9,512 nt of DNA from Actinomycetales bacterium (GTDB taxonomy: Bacteria; Actinomycetota; Actinomycetes; Actinomycetales; Microbacteriaceae). The stretch's first letter is position 1; every line of letters starts with the position of its first letter. The position numbers were made by a program, and so were the translations under genes. Below the pieces are notes generated by a model, which made no database searches, was not told the origin of the DNA, and saw only the letters and a list, made by a program, of their open reading frames with translations. Location: assembly GCA_015655255.1 (NCBI GenBank), contig JAATFJ010000206.1, positions 1 through 9,512 of the forward strand. Direction: 5' to 3'. Below, piece by piece: positions 5,977-9,512 of the stretch.

Positions 5977-6320
5977 GCCCACCCCCATTCGTGCAGTTGC
6001 TCGTCATCGATGCCGTAGAAGTGCGCGATCTCGTGGACGAGGGTCGTATGGACCTCGTCGCGGAGCTCCTCCTCGGTGTCGCACTGGTCGAGGTGCGGTT
6101 CTCGGTACACGATGATGCGGTCGGGAAGCTCTCCGAGGCCGTACTGGGTCCGCTCGGTGAGCGCGAGCCCGTCGTACAGCCCGAGGAGGTCGAGACTCCC
6201 GTCCTCCGGCCTGTCCTCGACCACGAAGATCACGTTCTCCAGGCCGTCGACCATCTCGTCGGGCAGTCGATCGAGTTCGTCGACGACGAGAAGCTCGAAG
6301 GTCTCCGCGTCCATGTCCAT
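5973..6320 (-). CDS. Zincin-type metallopeptidase family protein
   Basis: 115-residue protein of the small minimal-zincin family (Zincin_1, formerly DUF1025). The zinc-binding motif is H-E-I-A-H at 96-100, extended to HExxHxxGxxD with Gly 103 and Asp 106, followed by H-E-W-G-W at the C-terminus, which is typical of the family. Earlier family landmarks are V-F-V-E-D-like I-F-V-V-E-D at 31-36, L-L-G-L-Y-D-G at 45-51 and P-D-R-I-I-V-Y-R at 66-73. Substrate is not known. It is first in the operon with clpS and DUF2017, which it overlaps by four bases. The ATG at 6320 has no ribosome binding site; a TAGGCT -10-like hexamer lies eight bases upstream, so the mRNA is leaderless or nearly so. A second ATG two codons in is a minor alternative. 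Confidence 0.88.
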   Translation of the reverse strand: MDMDAETFELLVVDELDRLPDEMVDGLENVIFVVEDRPEDGSLDLLGLYDGLALTERTQYGLGELPDRIIVYREPHLDQCDTEEELRDEVHTTLVHEIAHFYGIDDEQLHEWGWA

Positions 6321-6328
6321 CGTGTGAC

Positions 6329-6334
6329 AGCCTA
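6329..6334 (-). promoter_or_regulatory. -10 element (TAGGCT) of the metallopeptidase-clpS operon
   Basis: TAGGCT on the - strand, eight bases before the ATG at 6320. The spacing would give a leader of at most about two bases. No -35 match was found. Confidence 0.45.
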
Positions 6335-6461
6335 CTTCGCGGCGCGCATCAGAAAGTGTTGCTCAGCTGCCCGCCGTGCCCTCTCGGAATCGGCTGCGGC
6401 TTCGAGACACGGTGAAAGGGGTCCGCAGCGCACTGCGACGCACGACCGCTGCGATGCGGAA

Positions 6462-6487
6462 GAAGAGGGCGCCTGCGCGCCCTCTTC
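6462..6487 (-). terminator. Intrinsic terminator after tRNA-His
   Basis: A perfect 11-base-pair stem, arm GAAGAGGGCGC, with a four-base loop, 27 bases past the 3' end of tRNA-His on the - strand. The stem end and following bases are CTCTTCTTCC on the RNA, which is pyrimidine-rich but only a weak U-run. The stretch from here to the metallopeptidase start (6321-6461) shows no gene. Confidence 0.65.
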
Positions 6488-6514
6488 GGGAAACACCGCA
6501 GGGATAAAGCTGTA

Positions 6515-6590
6515 TGGGGTGGCTGACGGGGCTTGAACCCGCGACCCCCGCGACCACAACGCGGTGCTCTACCAACTGAGCTACAGCCAC
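6515..6590 (-). tRNA. tRNA-His (anticodon GTG)
   Basis: Complete cloverleaf on the - strand: acceptor GTGGCTG (6584-6590) pairs with CAGCCAC (6519-6525), discriminator C at 6518, and an encoded CCA at 6515-6517. The anticodon loop TTGTGGT gives GTG at 6555-6557. The T-arm reads GGTTCAAGC. The base before the acceptor (6591) is G on this strand, matching the extra G(-1) that histidine tRNAs keep and that pairs with C73. It follows orn on the same strand. Confidence 0.97.
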
Positions 6591-6620
6591 CATGCGCCCG
6601 GATGACCGGGCAACCCCACG

Positions 6621-6626
6621 ATTCTA
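6621..6626 (-). promoter_or_regulatory. -10 element (TAGAAT) of tRNA-His
   Basis: TAGAAT directly follows the orn stop codon (6627-6629) and is about 30 bases upstream of the tRNA. Between them a small CCCGG-TCAT-CCGGG hairpin (6597-6610) would be in the precursor leader. The -35 region inside the orn 3' end has no good match. Confidence 0.5.
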
Positions 6627-7253
6627 TTACAACTCGGAGGCGAAGTCCGACACGATGCGCTCTGAGAGCGTCGTTACCTCTTCGCTGGTCGGTCCCGGCT
6701 CGGAGATGAAGACCGCTTCTCGGTAGTAACGGAGCTCGCGGATGGACTCAAGGATGTCGGCGAGCGCACGGTGTCCGCCGTCTTTGGAGGGAGCGTGGAA
6801 GAACACCCGGGGGAACCAGCGACGGGAGAGCTCCTTGATGCTGGAGACGTCGACGTTGCGGTAGTGCAGCCAGTGATCGACCTGCGGCATGTACTTGGCG
6901 AGGAACATGCGGTCGGTGCCGATTGTGTTTCCCGCGAGGGGGGCCTTTCCTTCCACGGGGACGAACCGGCGGATGTAGGCGAGGGTCTGCGCTTCCGCCT
7001 CTGCGAGGGAAACGCCCTGAGGGATCTCGGTGATGAGACCCGAGGTCGTGTGCATCTTCGTGACGAAGTCGTTCATGTGCGTGAGAGCGGCATCGCTGGG
7101 CTTGATGACGATCTGGAAACCCGGGTCTAGCACTTTCAGCTCGAAATCGGTGACCACCACGGCGATTTCGACGAGCTCGTCGATGGCGAGATCGAGCCCC
7201 GTCATCTCGCAGTCGATCCAGACGAGGCGATCATTTTCCGACGCATTTACCAT
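6627..7253 (-). CDS. orn: Oligoribonuclease (3'-5' exoribonuclease)
   Basis: 208-residue DEDDh exonuclease that degrades 2-5 nucleotide RNA fragments, including pGpG from c-di-GMP breakdown, to mononucleotides in the cytosol. All five catalytic residues are visible: Asp 14 and Glu 16 in [10 protein letters not shown], Asp 114 in [11 protein letters not shown], and His 161 and Asp 166 in H-R-A-L-A-D-I. The family segment W-F-P-R at 146-149 is also present. The length is slightly above the E. coli protein because of a 20-residue tail. The start is the ATG at 7253; a TAGGAT hexamer lies exactly six bases before it with no ribosome binding site, so a leaderless mRNA is likely. tRNA-His follows at once and may be partly read through from orn. 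Confidence 0.96.
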   Translation of the reverse strand: MVNASENDRLVWIDCEMTGLDLAIDELVEIAVVVTDFELKVLDPGFQIVIKPSDAALTHMNDFVTKMHTTSGLITEIPQGVSLAEAEAQTLAYIRRFVPVEGKAPLAGNTIGTDRMFLAKYMPQVDHWLHYRNVDVSSIKELSRRWFPRVFFHAPSKDGGHRALADILESIRELRYYREAVFISEPGPTSEEVTTLSERIVSDFASEL

Positions 7254-7259
7254 TACTCA

Positions 7260-7265
7260 ATCCTA
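7260..7265 (-). promoter_or_regulatory. -10 element (TAGGAT) of leaderless orn
   Basis: TAGGAT on the - strand, six bases before the orn ATG. It is divergent from the tRNA-Arg promoter about 30 bases away. Confidence 0.6.
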
Positions 7266-7295
7266 GCGAGGGGCGGCGACATCGCCGCGGCGCGG

Positions 7296-7301
7296 TAACG
7301 T
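7296..7301 (+). promoter_or_regulatory. -10 element (TAACGT) of tRNA-Arg
   Basis: TAACGT ends ten bases before the first tRNA base, a usual distance for a short tRNA leader. No clear -35. Confidence 0.5.
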
Positions 7302-7311
7302 AGTGCTGATC

Positions 7312-7383
7312 GCCTTCGTAGCTCAGTGGAAGAGCAGCGGCCTTCTAATCCGCCGGTCGCAGGTTCGAATCCTGCCGGGGGCA
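7312..7383 (+). tRNA. tRNA-Arg (anticodon TCT)
   Basis: Complete cloverleaf: acceptor GCCTTCG (7312-7318) pairs with CGGGGGC (7376-7382) with two G-U pairs, and the discriminator is A at 7383. D-stem GCTC/GAGC, T-stem GCAGG/CCTGC with loop TTCGAAT. The anticodon loop CTTCTAA gives TCT at 7344-7346, reading AGA/AGG arginine codons, which are rare in this high-GC genome. The last anticodon-stem pair (7341/7349) is a C-T mismatch. CCA is not encoded (the next bases are CAA), in contrast to the tRNA-His here. Confidence 0.96.
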
Positions 7384-7407
7384 CAAGTATCGTCTGGGAC
7401 AACGCCC

Positions 7408-7674
7408 TTAGCTGTACCGCAGTGTCTGCACGGCATCGTCCGCGCGCCAGAACTCACCCACGAGCCGAAACGTGCCCGTCGCGAGGTGCAGGCGCTCGGC
7501 GCGGTAGCGCAGGCCTAGTGCGTCGGCGATGATGCGGAGGTGGCCGAGAACTCGTCCCGCGCGGTCCTGGACGCGCCAGAGATCATCGGCGGCCCGCACG
7601 AGGGACTCGTGGGGTGAGGCGAGGTGAGGCGTCGCGAGAGGGGCGACGGCCGGGGGAATGGTGAGCGGGGTCAT
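7408..7674 (-). CDS. 88-residue protein of unknown function with an SOS box
   Basis: Not recognised as a named family. The first 22 or so residues are Pro/Ala/His-rich low complexity. From about residue 29 there is a compact, ordered-looking domain with L-W-R-V-Q-D-R-A-G-R-V-L-G at 32-44, L-R-Y-R-A-E-R at 55-61 and V-G-E-F-W-R-A-D-D-A-V at 72-82, a pattern that suggests a small mostly beta fold. No signal peptide, membrane helix or metal site. The gene is convincing: ATG 7674 is preceded by AAAGGAG at good spacing. A LexA-type box lies 18 bases further upstream, over the likely promoter, so it is probably induced by DNA damage. The N-terminal part contains a 10-base tandem repeat (GGTGAGGCGA, 7613-7631) whose gain or loss would shift the frame. 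It is divergent from msrA. Confidence 0.75.
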   Translation of the reverse strand: MTPLTIPPAVAPLATPHLASPHESLVRAADDLWRVQDRAGRVLGHLRIIADALGLRYRAERLHLATGTFRLVGEFWRADDAVQTLRYS

Positions 7675-7692
7675 GGTGTTCTCCTTTCTGAC

Positions 7693-7708
7693 TCGAACAT
7701 ACGATCGA
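7693..7708. promoter_or_regulatory. LexA binding site (SOS box)
   Basis: TCGAACATACGATCGA matches the actinobacterial and Bacillus-type LexA operator (CGAAC-N4-GTTCG with flanking T/A) at all but one base: GATCG replaces GTTCG. It starts 18 bases upstream of the - strand ATG at 7674. Read on that strand it contains TATGTT, a plausible -10 hexamer, so LexA binding would block the promoter directly. The + strand msrA promoter lies about 35 bases away and is less likely to be its target. Confidence 0.65.
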
Positions 7709-7743
7709 CCACGGACATCGGCCCGCGCGCGTGCCAGGCCGCG

Positions 7744-7749
7744 TAACGT
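7744..7749 (+). promoter_or_regulatory. -10 element (TAACGT) of msrA
   Basis: TAACGT lies 24 bases before the GTG start at 7774, leaving a leader of about 18 bases that contains the ribosome binding site AAAGGA (7761-7766). Confidence 0.5.
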
Positions 7750-7773
7750 GGGCGAAGAGGAAAGGACTCACTC

Positions 7774-8295
7774 GTGGAGACATTTGTGTTGGCAGGCGGA
7801 TGCTTCTGGTGCCTGGACGCGGCGTACCGCCCCCTGCGCGGGGTGAGTTCCGTCGTCTCCGGCTACACGGGGGGATCCGTCGCGAATCCCAGCTATGAAC
7901 TCGTCTGCACGGGAACCACGGGTCACGCCGAGGCCGTCGCCGTCACCTTCGATCCAGACGTGATCCCCGGTGACGTCATTCTCGATGCCTTCTTCACGAT
8001 GCACGATCCTCGTCAGCTCAATCGTCAGGGCAATGACATCGGCACGCAGTATCGCAGCGCCATGTTCCCCGCCGATGCCGAACAGGAGAAGGTCTTCGCT
8101 GCCGCGCGCGAGCGGGCAGCGGAGATCTGGGGAAGCGCACCCGTGACGACTATGGAGCCGCTGCGCGAGTTCTATCCTGCCGAGGACTACCACCAGGACT
8201 TCTTCGCGAAGAACCCCACGCAGGGTTACTGCCTGGCCGTTGCCGTCCCCAAGGTGAACAAGGTGCGGGCGCACTTCGCCGAGTACCTGGTCTGA
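7774..8295 (+). CDS. msrA: Peptide methionine sulfoxide reductase A
   Basis: 173-residue enzyme that reduces the S-form of methionine sulfoxide in oxidised proteins, using thioredoxin. The catalytic motif G-C-F-W-C is at 9-13 (nucleophile Cys 10). Family landmarks follow: S-G-Y-T-G-G at 29-34, T-G-T-T-G-H-A-E at 46-53, D-P-R-Q-L-N-R-Q-G-N-D-I-G-T-Q-Y-R-S at 78-95 and Y-H-Q-D-F at 139-143. Cys 153 near the end is the probable resolving residue; Cys 13 and Cys 45 are further candidates. No MsrB domain is fused. It starts at GTG 7774, chosen because the motif then sits at the usual distance from the N-terminus and AAAGGA precedes it by seven bases. It stands as a single gene, 128 bases before ssb. 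No signal peptide, so cytosolic. Confidence 0.96.
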   Translation: METFVLAGGCFWCLDAAYRPLRGVSSVVSGYTGGSVANPSYELVCTGTTGHAEAVAVTFDPDVIPGDVILDAFFTMHDPRQLNRQGNDIGTQYRSAMFPADAEQEKVFAAARERAAEIWGSAPVTTMEPLREFYPAEDYHQDFFAKNPTQGYCLAVAVPKVNKVRAHFAEYLV

Positions 8296-8359
8296 GTCTT
8301 CCTGCACATTTCTGAATATCGGGTTTCTTCTCCCCAAGGGCTGTTTTCCCCGGCACGTT

Positions 8360-8374
8360 GCGGGGTTTCCCCGC
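8360..8374 (+). other. Small stem-loop between msrA and ssb
   Basis: GCGGGG and CCCCGC form a perfect six-pair stem around TTT. An upstream CCCCG could pair with the same CGGGG and end at the TTT, which would resemble a weak terminator for msrA. There is no real T-run, so the role is uncertain. Confidence 0.3.
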
Positions 8375-8423
8375 ATTCTGGAGCGAGCCGGGTACGCCCC
8401 GGAACATCCAAGAGGAGAACGAG

Positions 8424-8948
8424 ATGAATGACACTGTGACGATTTTGGGACGCGTGGGCAACGACCCCGTGCAGAGCGAGACGACCGCGGGCGTGCCCGT
8501 GTCGAACTTCCGGGTGGCGAGTCCGCAGCGCCGTTTCGACGCGAAGACGCAGACCTGGAAGGACATCGGTACGAACTGGTATTCGGTCGCCGCATTCCGT
8601 CAGCTGGCAGAGCATGTCAAGGCTTCGCTGCACTCCGGTGATGCGGTGATCGTCACGGGTCGGCTGAAGGTCCGCGACTGGGAGGCGAACGGGCGCAGGG
8701 GAACGAGTATGGACATCGAGGCGGAGGCGATCGGTCACGATCTGCGCTGGGGGAGCAGCGCATTCGCGCGGGCGGTGAGCCGGTCTGCGTCTGCGTCGTC
8801 ACCAAGTGTGGATTCGGCGGATGCGGTCGCTGCGGAAGCCGGGCACGGTCCGGATGAGAGCGACGACGACGGCTTCGCACTGGATCCGCGCTCGGGTGAG
8901 CTCGTGTCCACAGCCTCCGCCGGTGTCTGGAACGAGAGCGACGCCTGA
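8424..8948 (+). CDS. ssb: Accessory single-stranded DNA-binding protein
   Basis: 174-residue protein with one N-terminal OB-fold of the SSB family (about 1-108): M-N-D-T-V-T-I-L-G-R-V-G-N-D-P, then N-F-R-V-A-S at 28-33, W-Y-S-V-A-A-F at 52-58, and G-D-A-V-I-V-T-G-R-L at 72-81. A Ser/Ala-rich linker follows (about 117-140). The tail has an acidic D-E-S-D-D-D-G-F-A-L-D patch at 144-154 but ends in W-N-E-S-D-A, without the D-D-I-P-F tip by which the main replicative SSB recruits partner proteins. This fits a second SSB paralogue, as in many actinobacteria, where the essential ssb lies near rpsF and rplI. The ATG at 8424 is chosen over an upstream in-frame start because AGAGGAG precedes it at six bases and family homology starts there. 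A role in repair or DNA uptake is inference. Confidence 0.9.
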   Translation: MNDTVTILGRVGNDPVQSETTAGVPVSNFRVASPQRRFDAKTQTWKDIGTNWYSVAAFRQLAEHVKASLHSGDAVIVTGRLKVRDWEANGRRGTSMDIEAEAIGHDLRWGSSAFARAVSRSASASSPSVDSADAVAAEAGHGPDESDDDGFALDPRSGELVSTASAGVWNESDA

Positions 8949-8956
8949 GGTCTGCG

Positions 8957-8962
8957 TACAAT
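8957..8962 (+). promoter_or_regulatory. -10 element (TACAAT) of the leaderless lipoprotein gene
   Basis: TACAAT lies exactly six bases before GTG 8969 and no ribosome binding site intervenes. It is the best -10 match in the window. Confidence 0.6.
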
Positions 8963-8968
8963 CGGATC

Positions 8969-9478
8969 GTGCTCTTCCGTCGAGATATCCCCGTCGGTCT
9001 CCTGCGCAGATCGGCCATGGGCGTTCTTGCGGTGGTTGTCGCCGTGACGCTCGCGGCGTGCACGGCGGAGGAAGCCGCTCCCTCCGCCTCGCCGTCGGCG
9101 TCGTCCGATGCGGAGACGACGGCGCCGGTGGAGCCTGCGGCACCGAGCTATCACCCAGACGGAACAGCGGAGGACAACCTGCCGATCTTCACAGCGGTCA
9201 CCGATCAGGTCTGGGCGACGGAACAGCGCGCGGAAGGTCGTGCCTACATCGATGCGCTCGTCGCCGCGGGATTCGATCGTTCGCAGATGCAGGTCACCGA
9301 AGATCTCTCGACCGTGGGGAACCCGGCGGAGAGCCTGCAGTTCTCCGTGCGGTGGGGCGACAGCGAATGCCTCATCGGTCAGGTGGGGCCGTCTACGGGG
9401 GATCCGGTGACCGCCGTCATGGACCAGCTCTCCGAGGGACGATGCCTCATCGGGACCACGCGCCCCATCGATTGGTGA
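8969..9478 (+). CDS. Secreted lipoprotein of unknown function
   Basis: 169-residue predicted lipoprotein. A basic N-terminus (RR at 4-5 and 13-14) leads into a hydrophobic stretch at 17-30 and the lipobox L-A-A-C, with Cys 31 as the lipidated residue, so the mature protein sits on the outer face of the membrane. A Ser/Ala/Pro/Thr/Glu-rich linker (about 32-62) connects to a globular domain (64-169) with two cysteines, Cys 134 and Cys 159, that could form a disulfide. The domain resembles an actinobacterial domain of unknown function, possibly DUF6993, but this is from memory. The start GTG 8969 is supported by the -10 six bases upstream; no alternative start gives a proper signal peptide with a ribosome binding site. 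Confidence 0.85.
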   Translation: MLFRRDIPVGLLRRSAMGVLAVVVAVTLAACTAEEAAPSASPSASSDAETTAPVEPAAPSYHPDGTAEDNLPIFTAVTDQVWATEQRAEGRAYIDALVAAGFDRSQMQVTEDLSTVGNPAESLQFSVRWGDSECLIGQVGPSTGDPVTAVMDQLSEGRCLIGTTRPIDW

Positions 9479-9504
9479 CGAGAGCACCCCACCGCGAAGA
9501 ACTC

Positions 9505-9510
9505 GGAGAA
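9505..9510 (+). promoter_or_regulatory. Possible ribosome binding site of the next gene
   Basis: GGAGAA at the very edge of the window, 26 bases after the lipoprotein stop, looks like the ribosome binding site of a + strand gene starting just outside. No start codon is in view. Confidence 0.3.
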
Positions 9511-9512
9511 CG

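Noticed and set aside
6363..6593. 76-codon - strand open frame starting MVAVAQLVEHR
   Set aside because: It is the translation of tRNA-His and the sequence after it; a common spurious annotation.
7303..7518. 71-codon + strand open frame containing LLIRRSQVRILPG
   Set aside because: It is the translation of tRNA-Arg(TCT), another frequent spurious protein.
7613..7631. Two copies of GGTGAGGCGA as a phase-variation repeat
   Set aside because: Only two copies, in a low-complexity coding part; it could cause rare frameshifts but nothing shows a switch.
8735..9487. 250-codon - strand open frame across ssb and the lipoprotein gene
   Set aside because: Arg-rich shadow of two well-supported + strand genes.

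Overview
This is a high-GC window with actinobacterial gene content: ClpS with its DUF2017 partner, a GatB tail, MurT/GatD-like genes, and leaderless promoters of the TANNNT type. Codon use and gene families point to the Microbacteriaceae, most likely Microbacterium or a near relative. This placement is inference from memory of the families; no database was searched. The window is mostly ordinary chromosomal housekeeping, with no insertion sequence, phage, integrase or CRISPR array.

Layout, left to right. Bases 1-598 hold the 3' end of gatB. Then on the + strand come dinB (DNA polymerase IV), a small GerW/YtfJ-like membrane protein, an overlapping P-loop kinase-like gene, a structured 213-base leader, and the overlapping pair murT-gatD (3078-5179). 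The middle (5198-7253) is on the - strand, in transcription order: orn (oligoribonuclease), tRNA-His, a perfect-stem terminator, then a zincin-type metallopeptidase, clpS and DUF2017 fused by 4-base overlaps. After orn come a + strand tRNA-Arg(TCT), a - strand 88-residue gene of unknown function, and + strand msrA, an accessory ssb and a lipoprotein gene.

The most interesting point is the murT-gatD pair. In normal bacteria it amidates the alpha-carboxyl of D-Glu in lipid II, with GatD making ammonia from glutamine through a Cys/His pair. Here the GatD-like protein has no cysteine at all: the nucleophile position is Gly94 and the catalytic His position is Gln192. The MurT partner has lost its four-cysteine zinc ribbon but keeps its ATP-binding P-loop and the C-terminal D-V-S-W motif. 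Microbacteriaceae have B-type peptidoglycan, where that same carboxyl carries the cross-link. A natural inference is that the pair has been turned from amidation to attaching an amino acid (or other amine) there.

Two regulatory patterns also stand out. Three genes (the GerW-like gene, orn and the lipoprotein gene) have a TANNNT -10 hexamer exactly six bases before the start codon, so they are probably leaderless; dinB is a looser fourth case. A near-perfect actinobacterial LexA (SOS) box, TCGAACATACGATCGA, lies over the likely promoter of the unknown 88-residue gene.
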